Shown: one piece after another, positions 53,383-64,000 of the stretch
How the letters are laid out: each line of letters starts with the position of its first letter
How positions within the stretch are numbered: the first letter of the stretch is position 1
DNA from: Pyricularia pennisetigena
Lineage: Eukaryota; Ascomycota; Sordariomycetes; Magnaporthales; Pyriculariaceae
Assembly (NCBI RefSeq): GCF_004337985.1
Contig: NW_021940920.1
Coordinates: 1,782,549-1,846,548, forward strand
Length of the DNA: 64,000 nucleotides
Direction of reading: 5' to 3'
Notes under the pieces: model-generated
Seen by the model: the letters and a program-made list of their open reading frames with translations, nothing else
Told to the model about the DNA's origin: nothing
Databases searched by the model: none
Translations under genes and position numbers: made by a program

Positions 53383-55307
53383 CTACATTGCATGTGCAAA
53401 TACGCGATATTCCTGTATAGGGAGTTTTTCCTCCCAGCGTTGTAGTTTTCCATCACGATATCGAACAAACCTGGCCATACTGCCTCTCGCAGGAGCTTGC
53501 CTCTTGGCAAGTCCATTGTCGCCTTTTCCAAGAACCGCCTTCATCAGGACTGGGTCCAAGGCATCCCACAGTCTCATTCTCTCCGGTACCGCTTTCAGTG
53601 GGTCGTGGGACCACGCGGCTGGGTTATCCCCGAAAGAGACACTTCGAAATTCACGCACGGAATCCCCGCCGTCCCGCCACCTCCATGGCGCCAAATCCAC
53701 GTCGTGCTCCAGCTCCACGCACCTGCGCGCAGTGTAGGCCATGCGGTCGACACGGAACAAGCCCTCGCGCGCGGCGGACAGCTCCCACAGGAGCGCCAGC
53801 GCCTGCAGCCTCAGTTCCAGGACTCGACACCTCACTGCTGTGAAGAATAGGATCGGCAGCACGCCCATGTCTGACGCAAAACTGAATTGGACAGGAGGCG
53901 CCGTGGTGGTGCTGGCTTCAGACTTGTGAGGTGGCGGCTCCGTTGTCGAGTTGGATGGCCGCTGCCCTGCCGAGGCCTGTCCACTGCCGCGCATCTCGTA
54001 GCCGAGAGCTACAACCTTGCGGAACGAGTCAATGTGCCGATCGAACGCCATCTGACCCTCGTCTGGTGAGTAGTTCGCCGTCAGCCACACCTGCAAGACC
54101 AAACACCGCATCTGCAGCAAGGACGACTTCCACGAATCCCCCGGGTCGATTGGTGTCGCTGCGGCCGCGGCTCGGGACAGAAATTTGTGCATGCCGTCCT
54201 GCCAGCGACGCATCGACTCTAGGACCATCTGCTGTTCCGCGCGCATGTCCTCGGGTATCGGGGTGCCGCTTAGGGGCCCACCCCGGTACGGATCCCGGTA
54301 GTCCTCTTCTGGCTGACCGGCGTCGCAACCGCGAGGGATGCGGTACGGGTCAGCCCTGCGGATGAGGCGGATCGCACGGGGCGTCAAGGATTCCATGCTG
54401 GCCGCGGCGTCATCCAGGGCGTGGAAGCGTCCTGCCGGGTGGAAATCCTCAGACAGAGCCGGGAAGGAGTCGGGCACGCTGCCGAAGAAGTAGGGAAACA
54501 CGGCCAGGCGGCGCAAAGTGGGCAGGATCTTGTCGCGCGTCCAGGGGCTCACCGTCTTGGTGTTGTTCATGATGAGCACGCCGTGGCGGCAGTGATCAAC
54601 GGCAGCGAGCCGGTTCTGCTGGAGGATCTCGAGGTTGACGAATATTATGCACACTACTACGGCCAGCTGGTCATCGGCGCAGTTTACCATGTGTCGGATC
54701 GCCTTGTTGTACTCGTCCGTGGCCAGTCTGTTCTGGCCTATTGCTGATGTGGCGGGGTTCATGTGAGATGGGTCGCCCACGACAGACACCTCAAAGACGG
54801 TGCTGATGGCCGTCAAGGCGTGGCGCACTGCTGGCTCAGTGCTGGCCATCTGCGGAACTGTTTTCCTCCAGAACTCATCTCTAATGCCTTTGGAGAGGGT
54901 GGGTGCGACCACACTGTCAAAGAACTGCAGGGCCCGGCCCTGGCTGCTATCCAGCCCAGGGAAACTAGACGGCAGCATCGGCAGTATGCTGCGCTGCCGA
55001 TTCGCGAACCCTGGCAACACCAAGACGCGGCCATGGTGTGGTGGCACCCTGACATGTCCGACGGGAGCGATGGGGGTTGGATGAAAAATTCCCGGGTTCG
55101 TCGGGATGTTGTAGCCGTCACAGGACCTACCCGTATCTATGCATCTCCTGCATGCTGGCTTTTCCTCACCACATTTGACCTTGCGTATTCTTTTGGCGGG
55201 TCAGCAACTAGACTGAATAAAAGGTAAGGCCGCCACGCCCAGCCCGACAAGACTTACTTGCATGTCTTGCACCCCGTCCTCACTTTCTTGTTTCCCTTGC
55301 GCGCCAT
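53383..55307 (-). CDS. Zn2Cys6 transcription factor
   Basis: Exon 1, 55258..55307, and exon 2, 53383..55189, give 618 aa. Exon 1 codes MARKGNKKVRTGCKTC; the intron (GTAAGT, GCTGAC) ends at CCAAAAG, and this acceptor, not the AG eleven bases later, gives the canonical binuclear cluster C-x2-C-x6-C-x6-C-x2-C-x6-C (CKTCKIRKVKC, then C, RRC, and C of TGRSCDGY). Residues from about 85 onward match the fungal-specific regulatory region of the kind found in Zn2Cys6 proteins, with a helical repeat LTAISTVFEV and FVNLEILQQNRLAAVDHC. A nuclear DNA-binding regulator is expected; target genes are unknown. Immediate neighbours are a tRNA and a kelch gene. Confidence 0.92.
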
Positions 55308-55936
55308 TACCGAATGGATGGGGCCACCGGTCAGACTTGCCCTCAAGTCCCTGTCCGTTTCGGCTTCGATCGTAACTACTAGTTCTCGATGCTTTTTTTA
55401 TTCCAACCTTGGTGGCTCTTTCAATATTGCAGTACCGGGCTAAAATAAAAAATGGAGAGTAAAAAAGTCCGAGGCGTCCAATACCTGGCCAACAAAGGTA
55501 GATTTTGTACAAGACAATGGTAACATTATACGTACCTGCGGTACGTGCCTGCATGTAGGCAGCAATGAAGATCCATAGCCTATGAGCAAGGGTTCGGAGG
55601 TACAAGCAGCAACCGACAAGCCGAATCCGATACAGCCAATGGACGGCTTCCGGGAGGCGGGTCACAGGATTGATTGAGGGAACGCTGTGCCCTCCTCTTG
55701 CACTTCACTTCAGTTCAATGCATCTGAGCTGAGCAGGCATTCGAGTTGACATTACGGTTACCTAGTTACGTATTGTTAGGCATCTTTGCCAAGATACACA
55801 GGCTAAGCTATATGAGAATTAAAAAGCTGGCACCACGGCACAGCAAGGTAGGCAGACATTTTGATCGCTCTAGGCGTTTTCTTTTTGTTTTTTTGTTTTT
55901 TTTTTATCAGTATTCGAACGCGTTTGCTCTCCCAAA
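55308..55936. other. Intergenic region
   Basis: 5' side of the Zn2Cys6 gene and 3' side of the kelch gene, which lies upstream of it on the same strand. A T-rich stretch (about 55876-55908) lies near the kelch 3' end. No gene seen. Confidence 0.45.
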
Positions 55937-58490
55937 TCACAAAAACCCATGGTTCTGCATTGCATTCTTCTTGCTCCTCAGCGACGACGCAATCGATTGT
56001 GGCTTGGATATTTCCCTCTGCAGTACCAGACTCTTTTCTGGTAGGGGCGGAGGGCTCTCGCCACCGATCGGCCGCCAACTGCCATTATCGGACGTCATGG
56101 CGCTCACGACCATGTCGCCGCCTCCGGTCCCGGACAGGCCGTCATGCGGCACCGCGACGCTCTGCGGGCTGAGGAAGGCCGAGTCCACACTGGCGTAGCC
56201 CGTGCGTGCCGTGGCCGGCCGCGAAACATCCCCCGCCAGCATGTGGCCCGGAGAGCCCTCGACCTCGCTCGGGGGTGGCGGCGCCGCCAGCTCCACGAGC
56301 CTGTTCTTGTCGCTGCTGTAGGCGGGCAGCTCGGCCTCGGGGTGCTGCTGGAGGTGGTGCTGGTGGTGGTGGTGGTGCAGGTCGTCCAGCTTCTGGCCCT
56401 CGCTGTCGACTTCGTCCTTCTTCTCCTGCTCCCTGCGCCTCCTGCGCCGGATGAAGACCAAGGCGCCGGCGGCCAGCGCGATCAGCAAGATGCCGCCAAA
56501 CACGGCCCCGACCACCACGCCGACGATGGCCCGCTTCTTGCCCTGCTCCTCCATCGGCCCGGCCCCGCCCACCGTCTCGCCCGGCGGGTCGCTCCCGTCG
56601 GCGTTCTTGTAGCCCGGCTTGTACTCGGGCCGGCTGAGCTGCGGGTTGAAGACGTACTGCAGGTACGTGTCGCTCCAGATCCTGGGGCTCCGGACGTGCG
56701 CGCCGCCGCTCGCGCTGCCGCCGACGGCCTCGACCACCTTGACGGGCACCTGGGGCGTCCTGGTGGCGCCGGCGACGTCGTACTCGGACACGTACTGGCC
56801 CGTCCGCAGCGAGAAGACGCTGGCCATCATGCTGCCGTCGCACTGCTGCAGCTCGCCGCCCCTGCCGCCGCCGCCGCGCGTCGCGTCCATGCCGCCGATG
56901 ACGACGAGGTTGTCCCCCACGACGTGGCAGGTGTGGCCGTAGATGGACTGGGCCTTGTCGTCGATCAGCACCCAGTTGAAGCTCGGGAGCGTGAGGACCC
57001 AGATTTCCGACCTGGTCGACCGCTCCTCGGCGTTGTCCATCCCGGACACCATGTAGATGTTGTGCGAGGACCCGTCCGGGGCCGACACGGCGACCAGGCA
57101 AAAGTCGGACCGGCCGGCCGGGATGTTGGGGATGCCAAACGTCTGCTGGTGGAACCAGAAGCCGCTGCCGATGTCGTAGATGTCGACAAATGAAAGATCG
57201 ATCTGGAAGTTTTTGTTTTTGTTTTTTTTGCGCAAGCGTGTGAGGACAGCAAGTTCGGAAGATGATGACCAAAAGCAACAAAAGCTTTTTTTTCAAGTGC
57301 TTACATTTTTGGTCCTGGTGGTTCCTCCCGACACCTTGTTTCCATAGTGCGGGTAGTCCTCGGTGGTGTGTCCGCCCAGCTGCACCAGGATGCCCTTTTC
57401 TCCCACCGGTATATGCACCATGCCGCCGTTCATCCGCGGGCCAAAGTGCGTCTTGTCACCATCGAGGGACCTCGGCGTTGAGATGTTTGTGAGCCGCGGT
57501 TTCGAAAGGCCCTCGCTGGTGTCTAGCGCCAGCATGCCGCTGATGTCTATTACGTATGAGAGACGCGGTTAGCATAGTGATGGAATATACACGTGCAGTT
57601 TTTTTTTTCTCCTTTTTTTCCCTTTTTTTCCTTTTCTTGGCGCCAGACAGGGGCACCAACACTTGACGTCCGAGGACGGGGCATAGTTGGCGTATTCCTT
57701 GTCGGACCTCTGCTGGACGTAACCCTCAAACAAGAAGCTCACGCCGAGCGACGGTGCGTCACAGTACGAGGCAGCTCCTTGCCGTTCGATCTTGTCGCCC
57801 GTGTTGCGCTTATCGAACCCGTCGTCCGCCTTGGTCCACCTCTCGGACACTATGTCAAACTCCCATATGCCAGGGGATGGCACTTCTGCCAGGTTTGGTG
57901 CCTCCCGGCCCCTGTCACCTATCGACGAGGCCCAGCCGCCAAGCTGGTAGAGCTTGTTGAGGGTCTTGGAGTACCATAGAGCGTGCTCGTTGAGTGCCCT
58001 CGGGACGTTTGCGTCCGTCTTGCGGATCTGCTTGAACAGGTGCGGGTCTTCGGCAGAAAAGTTCTTGCCGACGTCCAACACGAGGAGGTTGTTATCTAGC
58101 CGCGTGTGTAAGTGGTTTTGTCCATCTCCCGGCGTCATGCGTCCGACTCACTTGTGCCTCTATACCACCTCGAAGGAGTCGAGCCGTTAGACCCTCCTTC
58201 TCTGTCCGATGGCATTAGTGCGTTCCCTCCATCGACGTATATTTTTGACCCGGCCAAAACACCTGCGGCGAAGTGAAGCCACCCGTTAGCCAAATCACCA
58301 TTGAGAAAGGAACTTGTCTCTGAAATAAAAAAAAAAGCGTTTCCTTACTGGCATGCCTCCAAAGCCTACAATAATGCCTCGTCCGGTCGTAGCCTCGATC
58401 CTGACCACCTCTAAACTGGGCTTGGCAGAGGACGGTCAATGCGGCGAGGAGCAAAAGCTCAAAGAATGGCAGCCGTAAACGCACCATCAT
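55937..58490 (-). CDS. Secreted/type I membrane kelch-repeat protein
   Basis: Five exons: 58349..58490, 58152..58262, 57661..58095, 57305..57546, 55937..57202, giving 731 aa. Residues 1-25 are a signal peptide. Joined exons give HYCRLWRHASVLAGSKIYVDGG, written here in part as RHASVLAGSKIYVDGG, the usual opening of fungal kelch propellers, followed by kelch-type blades (LYQLGGWASS, ILVQLGGHTTED, IYMVSGMDNAEE, LVVIGGMD). A membrane segment (AIVGVVVGAVFGGILLIALA, about residue 560) is followed by RRRRRR and a cytoplasmic tail of about 150 residues with a His-rich stretch (HHHHHQHHLQQH). The junction at 57661 uses a weak donor, GTTGGT. A cell-surface propeller with a cytoplasmic tail suggests adhesion or sensing; the ligand is unknown. 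Confidence 0.88.
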
Positions 58491-59266
58491 GCCTTACCCT
58501 ATGGAGGAAGGACAAAAAAAAATAATTAGAAAAAAAAAGAGCTTGGTGAATAACGATGAAACAAAAGAGAAGAGAAAAAAAAGGAGAAGGTCCGAACGAA
58601 AGACAAAAAACGAAGACATGACCAGCCGCCAAGGTTAAACAAGAGAATTCCAAGACCACGAGAGAGGGAAAAAAAAATACCCCCAACCCGGGGGGTTGAC
58701 AGACCAAGGCGAGTAGCCACAATTGAGGCTGCAAAATAGTGAATCCCAGAAGCAACAGAGAGCATAATGGTACCAGTGCGCCATCGATTAGATGCCGCCC
58801 AACGGAAAGAAAACAAGGCCAGGGTGGGTGGTTGCGTCCCGGTTTGGGACATGGATGCGCCTCCATACAAAACCCCTGGATACTATTGAAAAAGCAACCT
58901 CACCAGAAGGGGTCCTCAAGCGAATTGATCTGGCATAGACCTATTGTAGAGTTTTGCAAAAGAAAAGAAAAAAAAGTATCTTGCTCCCCTCCCAACCCTT
59001 GCGGTTGCCTCCTCAGCCCGCTCGCCTACTCAAATAGGGTGGCGTCAACCGGGGAGCAGGAGGCGAGGGGGACCCACGCTCCCGGGTCGTCGTATTCCGC
59101 TGTCCCGTCAGAGCGGGTGCGCGAGGTTTTTATCTGCCTCAGGGCTGATGTTCTCTGTTCGAGAATTTTTTTCAGCTGTGGTTTTGGATGTACTGAATCG
59201 ATATGCATTTCCCCTGGTTGAGTTGTTGTGTTGGAATTCGAGTGAGTTCAATCTTTACTGGACAAG

Positions 59267-59347
<81 letters not shown>

Positions 59348-60473
59348 GAACGGGACCAACTATCGAGCGCCTTGTTGATTTTTGGTCATTTTGTGATTGG
59401 CAATTATAATCAACAATTCGCAATACCTAGGATTAGCACAAGCCATCCGCCGTGGAGATTGGGTGGACGGTGCTGCTTGTCAACATGGCGGTCATCACGT
59501 GGTTTAGTTCGCCGGTCACCTACGGATTCAGCACGCAATCCATCCTCTCCGGGAGAGCAAAGAAAATACGGTGGCTTGTTGAGCATACATGGCCTAGTCT
59601 GGACTCTAGTCTAGAGCGCCCAGCAGCGATCTTCATCTGTGCCAGTCGTATGTTGTATACCATGTCCACTTGCTACTGATGCTGGGGCACATCAGTAAAC
59701 CAGCCAGCTACACTGTAGTAGGTACTGGTCATTTGTCTTGTGGTCACTTGTCCAGTGGTCACTTGTCCTCTGTCGTTGACTCGTTGTATCAAAGCAAAGT
59801 TGAAAATTTGGAGCGATGGTCCATGTACATTCGACACCAACTGAACATGCCTGTACAGCATTTTGTTTATCGCACGGGACAAGCATCAGCCACATTGGTA
59901 GGCGCACTCTTTTTTTTTTTTTCTTCGCAAAACCTTTGTCAGCCCTTACTTCCTTATCCATGGCTGGCGACGGCTTCCCGCCGGTTCCCCAAGGCATCTT
60001 CAAAAAGCACCACTCCTCTCCATATGGCTCCCGAGTTGAGGCCGTTGCCGCGCCCAGACCAGCTGGACAAAGCTTTCTGCTCCAAAAAAAAACTCTGCTT
60101 TGTTTGAACGGGGTGAAGCTCGGTGGGCCCGGTGTGAGGAATCCAGACCGAGTAAAGGATGCCACAGATCTTGATTGGTCTGTTTTACGACACGGTTCCG
60201 GCCGGCCTTTTTCCGCATCTCTTTCTAAAAAGCCCTGGACTGGACTCACGATGCTGCAAAAGAAGTAGTGGACTAGTTGGGCTGGAACGCTCTGGGAAAA
60301 AAAGGATGTGGGCGATTGCCTGTGGAATGGCCATCATAACCATAACTTAAATGTCCAGGAAACAAAAAGTAAACGTAAGCATACAAGCAAGTGCTGCACT
60401 GGACTGACTTTTGTGTTCGCCATCTGAATTGCCATATTCAACACATTTTAACATGGTCATTCAGGTTCATCAA
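58491..60473. other. 2-kb intergenic region with long poly-A
   Basis: 5' side of the kelch gene and 3' side of the HET gene. It holds a 75-base A homopolymer and several shorter A/T runs. No gene supported. Confidence 0.45.
59272..59346. repeat. Poly-A run of 75
   Basis: Longest homopolymer in the window. It could be a retroposon tail or an assembly artefact; no target duplication is evident around it. Confidence 0.9.
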
Positions 60474-62333
60474 CTAAATACTTGGCCCGTCATAATACAT
60501 GACGTTCATCATATCGGGGGCTTCGCCATGCACAAAATCCGAAACCTCCGTCTTGATATGGAACGCGTTGTTCCTCGCCCACTGGATAGGGAGAATGCGT
60601 ACGGTGTATTGAACGGCATTAGAACGGGTGACGACTCTGATAAAATCCCCGGACGAGACAGTGTCTAGTGAGTACAGTCCTTGCAGCCGGGACATTGAGT
60701 ACTCGACCGGCCAGCTGTCCCATTGCGCAAACAGTTCCCGAACCAGATCCCCCGCCGCGGTATTTTCGGCCGTGTGCCGCCACAGGACTTGAACACCCGA
60801 GTCATAGTCGCCGGGACAGCCCGATGAGGACTTGACCCCGAGGAATATGCCGAGCCTTAGGTCGTAGGGCCGATGCCACAAGTCGACAAACGATATTTCC
60901 ACGAGCGCGGAGAACGGCCCGGTGAAGGCGTTGGCTGGAATCTCGTGCACGGTGAGCAGCGAATCTCGGAATACATGTTGCGGCGTCACTCTGTACTCGA
61001 CCTTGATCCTCCGCATGAGCTGCTCGGTTTGGTAGGTCTTGCGGAGTAGAAAGGTGCAGGCCGCAGCGTTGGGCCTCGAATCGTATCCCCGGAGGTGCTT
61101 TGCCGACTTGAGTATCGAGACGATGCGCGTGTCGGTCTGCTTCATCAGGATGAGCTCGGCGTCGGGCAAGAGCGCGTGGCCGTCGCGCTGGTAGTCGCCA
61201 AATGGGGTCATTCTCAATCCGAGAAAATGAAGACGCCACAGACCTCGGGACGCCGAGCTGTGCATATCGTCAACGCACTGCAGACTCAAAAAGTAGGATA
61301 TGCTCCTATCAAGGGTCGCGTGTTGGTCTTGATGCTCGGGAGGGGCGGTTGGAAAGTAATACAGACGCGTCTCCATCTCAACAGCCTTGTCTGTCATTCT
61401 CAAGCTCGGGGTTGAGATCAGGGGTGACCTCAGAAGAGCCAAGTTGTTGCAGCTCCAAAAATAATCAGCAGAAGGGGCAAAGGCTGCCGTCCGAGCCTCC
61501 AAATCTTCCGAGCCAGTGCGCTCCCTGGAAGAGGACGACCAGCAGAAGAGACTGAGGTCGTCGTGAGTTGCCAGGATTGCTTCTTGCAGTCGATAAAATG
61601 CCTTTTGGCCTTCGCCGTAAATGAGAGGCATGTGGATGCCGAATAGGCCGAAGAGACAATACGCCATATCTTCCTCCCGGGTGGTCTGCCGCTTGGACGC
61701 CCAGCACAACCTCCGACCTACTGCGACGGCGCTCAGATTCGTGCTGTCCTGAAGGACGTCGCAGTCGATCCCGGTCATCTGCGACAGACGTGCCTGCAGC
61801 TCGGGGTCGGCCTTTGTTCCGACAAAGCGCCACTCGGCGTCGTAGAACTCGACCAGCTTTGGTGCAATCAACTCCCGAAGCGTCCATCCTCGCGTGAACC
61901 ACCTGCAGCCAAGCATCCTGTCCAACACTGGCTCTTGCTCACTCTGGTCATGCGGTGTTGAGGCGAGATCCGAAAGGTACGCGAAGCAGACCTCAGCCAT
62001 CTCGTACCACCGAAACATGGAGTTGATTGCCTCGGAAAGCTCGGAGCTGCTGGTCTTGTCGATACAGCAGGTGTCTACCCAGACGTACGGGATACCTTTA
62101 CTCCCAGCCAATCGGCATGTCTCGAGCACTTTAATCATGCCCGGGGACATGCCTTGGTCGGCAAGAAGAACGCGAGGGGTGGATGCCGATGAACCGAGGC
62201 CAGTCGCTTCGCTTACGCCCCAGTCCTGAAACGTGATCTCGCCATCTTCCCATGTGTGAGAGAGGGTGGCATATCTGGTGGATTCTGGCTGCCGGTTCTC
62301 GCGCTTCAAGGTGGCGGCGTTGATGAGCCACAT
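60474..62333 (-). CDS. HET-domain (heterokaryon incompatibility) protein
   Basis: Intronless, 619 aa. The N-terminal HET domain has all the usual blocks: MWLINAATLKRE, YATLSHTWEDGEITFQDW at about 21-38, VLETCRLAGSKGIPYVWVDT with CCIDK at about 80-105, LSEAINSMFRWYEMAEVCFA, and CRWFTRGWTLRELIAPK at about 143-159. It is followed by the conserved extension TREEDMAYCLFGLFGIHMPL and IYGEGQKAFYRLQEAIL. The C-terminal 350 residues have no NACHT or repeat domain. HET proteins trigger cell death on fusion of unlike hyphae; many paralogues exist and most have no proven role. No partner gene of the NLR kind lies next to it. Confidence 0.93.
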   Translation of the reverse strand: MWLINAATLKRENRQPESTRYATLSHTWEDGEITFQDWGVSEATGLGSSASTPRVLLADQGMSPGMIKVLETCRLAGSKGIPYVWVDTCCIDKTSSSELSEAINSMFRWYEMAEVCFAYLSDLASTPHDQSEQEPVLDRMLGCRWFTRGWTLRELIAPKLVEFYDAEWRFVGTKADPELQARLSQMTGIDCDVLQDSTNLSAVAVGRRLCWASKRQTTREEDMAYCLFGLFGIHMPLIYGEGQKAFYRLQEAILATHDDLSLFCWSSSSRERTGSEDLEARTAAFAPSADYFWSCNNLALLRSPLISTPSLRMTDKAVEMETRLYYFPTAPPEHQDQHATLDRSISYFLSLQCVDDMHSSASRGLWRLHFLGLRMTPFGDYQRDGHALLPDAELILMKQTDTRIVSILKSAKHLRGYDSRPNAAACTFLLRKTYQTEQLMRRIKVEYRVTPQHVFRDSLLTVHEIPANAFTGPFSALVEISFVDLWHRPYDLRLGIFLGVKSSSGCPGDYDSGVQVLWRHTAENTAAGDLVRELFAQWDSWPVEYSMSRLQGLYSLDTVSSGDFIRVVTRSNAVQYTVRILPIQWARNNAFHIKTEVSDFVHGEAPDMMNVMYYDGPSI

Positions 62334-62704
62334 TGCTGCTGCTGCTGCTGTGAGCTATCTAGCTCTATGAAGAAGAGAAGAGAAGACTAGATAGAAAATT
62401 CAGAGAAGCGGGATTCGAACGATACTTGAAAGACAAATGAACCTCGTAAGGAAAAGCCACCAGCCAATGAAATCCTGCTTATGAGGGGTTCTGACAAGAG
62501 TATGATAGGGGAGCAAAACATCTGGTGTGGTGGCCCAAGTGAGGGGTTCACCGTCTCACGAGTTGGAGGCTTGACTTTGGTAGAATAAATCTCAAAAAAA
62601 TTGAAAAATTTAAATGCAAGTTCGCTAGTTGAACAAAGAAAAAGGGTATCTCAACATGCCAAAGGGAATTTTCCTTGGTCTTTTTTTTTTCTTTTTTTTT
62701 TATG

Positions 62705-62736
<32 letters not shown>

Positions 62737-62741
62737 ACAAC
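62334..62741. other. Intergenic region
   Basis: 408 bases between the 5' end of the HET gene (minus) and the 3' end of the secreted protein gene (minus). Includes a CTG/GCT triplet run just upstream of the HET start and a 31-base A-run at 62705-62735. Confidence 0.5.
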
Positions 62742-63680
62742 CTATTTTGCATCCTCCAATATCAGTGCAACCGTGACCTTGCTCAGGTCCCTGCTACCCT
62801 TGGCCGGCATGGTGATGATCTTTGTCACCTCCTTGTTCCCCAGCTTCTGATGGTGGTTCATCAGCATCATCAACATGCCCGACACGGGGTCCGCGCCCAC
62901 GAAGCGCTGGAACCTCTTTGGCCTCGGGTTGTTCTTGATCTCCCACGTCACCTTCCTTTCCTTGTCTTGTTTCGTGTCTTCGTAGTTGAGCTCGGCGACC
63001 TTTTTGAAGTCGTCCGACGCCAGGTCCATGAGGTAGATGGCCTTGAGGTTCTTGACCTTGTCGCCGGCCACGTCGGCAAACGACTGCCACACCATCTCGA
63101 ACACGGGCACGTCCTTGTCGGCCCGGCTCGAGTGGGCCGTCGACAGCGCCATGAAGTCGCCGTCCTCGCCGTACAGGCCCTCGACCACGGCCTTGTCGTG
63201 CGACTGCTGCAGCTTGATGCGGCGCGCCTTGCCGCTGGGCTCGAACCCGTCCATGTCGTCTTTGGAAAAGTCCCTGACCGCCTCCCACTCGGTCGCGATG
63301 ACGCGCCAGTCCGGCAGCGACACCTTGGTGACGCCGTGCACGAGCCCGGACATGGTGTCTGGGAAGACGAGCGGCCTCTTGAGCGGGTCGCTCGGGTCGA
63401 AGCCCGTGGCGTCCTTCTTGTCGGACGAGGTGGTCGAGTCGGCGACGTTGTCCTTGATTGCTTTCTGATGCAGGTCCAGCAGCTCCTTGCCGCGGGTTTC
63501 GGGTGATGTTGCATCGTCTCGTCTCGAGAGTACTTCTGGTATTTGGCTCTCGATGTCGCGGGTCGTGAGCCCATATGACATGACGGTACGGTCCAGCCCT
63601 GATATGGGGACTGCTGATGTGAATTTTTGAAAGCTGAGGGATGCCACGATGGCGAAGAGGGTGGACGCTGAGCGAACCAT
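62742..63680 (-). CDS. Secreted cysteine-free hypothetical protein
   Basis: Single exon. The ATG at 63680 (312 aa) is preferred over 63758 because it begins a signal peptide, MVRSASTLFAIVASLSFQKF followed by TSAVP; the longer frame reads through a poly-A tract as a run of Phe. The mature protein has no cysteine. It contains an acidic/basic linker (SSDKKDATGFDPSDPLKRP) and a C-terminal part rich in charged residues, including KVTWEIKNNPRPKRFQRFVG and VTKIITMPAKGSRDLSKVTV. I recognise no family. It is secreted by prediction; an effector or a cell-wall-associated role is possible. Confidence 0.7.
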   Translation of the reverse strand: MVRSASTLFAIVASLSFQKFTSAVPISGLDRTVMSYGLTTRDIESQIPEVLSRRDDATSPETRGKELLDLHQKAIKDNVADSTTSSDKKDATGFDPSDPLKRPLVFPDTMSGLVHGVTKVSLPDWRVIATEWEAVRDFSKDDMDGFEPSGKARRIKLQQSHDKAVVEGLYGEDGDFMALSTAHSSRADKDVPVFEMVWQSFADVAGDKVKNLKAIYLMDLASDDFKKVAELNYEDTKQDKERKVTWEIKNNPRPKRFQRFVGADPVSGMLMMLMNHHQKLGNKEVTKIITMPAKGSRDLSKVTVALILEDAK

Positions 63681-64000
63681 TGTGACAAAGGAAAATGACA
63701 AAAAAAAAAAAAAAAAAAAAAAGACGCAAGGAAATTGGTGATTTGACAAAGACGACAACTATGTCATCTAAGCGCAATGAAATCCAATTTCTAATGCGAA
63801 CAAAAGAGAGAGAAAAGAAATACTCCTCGTGGAAGTCGATGATGCTAGGTTTTTAATGTATTATTGTTGATCAGAGTTGTCTGCAGCCAGACATTGAACG
63901 TTTCGTTTTCACGCCGCTGTTGATTGTATTTGAAGCAACCAACGCCGTCTGTCAAACCCCTGCCGACGGCCCTTGCCCGCCTAACCATGACACACACACA
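63681..64000. other. Promoter side of the secreted protein, window end
   Basis: Contains a 23-base A-run (63700-63722) just upstream of the start codon and a CA-repeat at the window edge. No gene seen. Confidence 0.5.

Noticed and set aside
55178..55189. Alternative 3' splice site eleven bases downstream in the Zn2Cys6 gene
   Set aside because: It puts exon 2 out of frame and destroys the C-x6-C spacing; the CCAAAAG acceptor gives the canonical cluster.

Overview
The window is nuclear DNA of a filamentous ascomycete (Pezizomycotina, probably Sordariomycetes). The evidence is the short GT..AG introns with CTAAC/CTGAC branch points, GC-rich coding exons, and families typical of these fungi: a PDR-type ABC transporter, a Zn2Cys6 regulator, a HET-domain protein, small secreted proteins and a kelch membrane protein. 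A secreted protein with an AVR-Pii-like zinc-finger spacing fits a plant-associated fungus of the Magnaporthales type; that placement is inference. All exon boundaries below were worked out by reading splice sites and frames, without transcripts.

Layout. 0-13 kb: a short-chain dehydrogenase/ketoreductase, a secreted acid sphingomyelinase-like phosphodiesterase, a small secreted zinc-finger protein, an assembly gap (82 N after a poly-A run) and a 1559-aa PDR/CDR ABC exporter. 13-20.5 kb: gene-poor, with two small secreted proteins, a DUF4267-like fragment and a Met-less gene relic. 20.5-32.5 kb: gene-dense, with a GH105-like unsaturated rhamnogalacturonyl hydrolase, a GIT1-like glycerophosphodiester transporter divergent from a membrane PhoD-like phosphatase (shared 696-bp promoter with two CACGTG boxes), an MFS exporter-like protein, a secreted polysaccharide-active enzyme candidate and a SRPBCC protein.

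33-42 kb: the most striking feature is a 9142-bp AT-rich DNA transposon (32947..42088). It has identical 36-bp inverted repeats near both ends and is flanked by a perfect 9-bp duplication, ATGGGTAAG. On the minus strand it carries a decayed, intron-rich transposase gene with a C/H zinc-binding motif and a 20-residue tandem repeat tail, plus a second decayed gene with a C2H2 finger and a (GGGK)n tract. The 9-bp duplication and the zinc-binding motif suggest a Mutator-like element. The duplicated target contains the apparent start codon of a sugar-transporter gene, which survives downstream (42.1-44.0 kb) as a pseudogene with stops and frameshifts.

44-64 kb: CysA/Cys2-type serine O-acyltransferase, AVT3-like vacuolar amino-acid transporter, CYSTM micro-protein, conserved fungal hypothetical protein, small hydrophilic protein, tRNA-Asp(GTC), Zn2Cys6 transcription factor, kelch/transmembrane protein, HET-domain protein and a cysteine-free secreted protein. 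Genes face both ways and I see no classical biosynthetic cluster. Functional links visible are phosphate/phospholipid scavenging (sphingomyelinase, GIT1-like, PhoD-like) and plant-polymer use (GH105-like, secreted 596-aa enzyme, dead sugar transporter).
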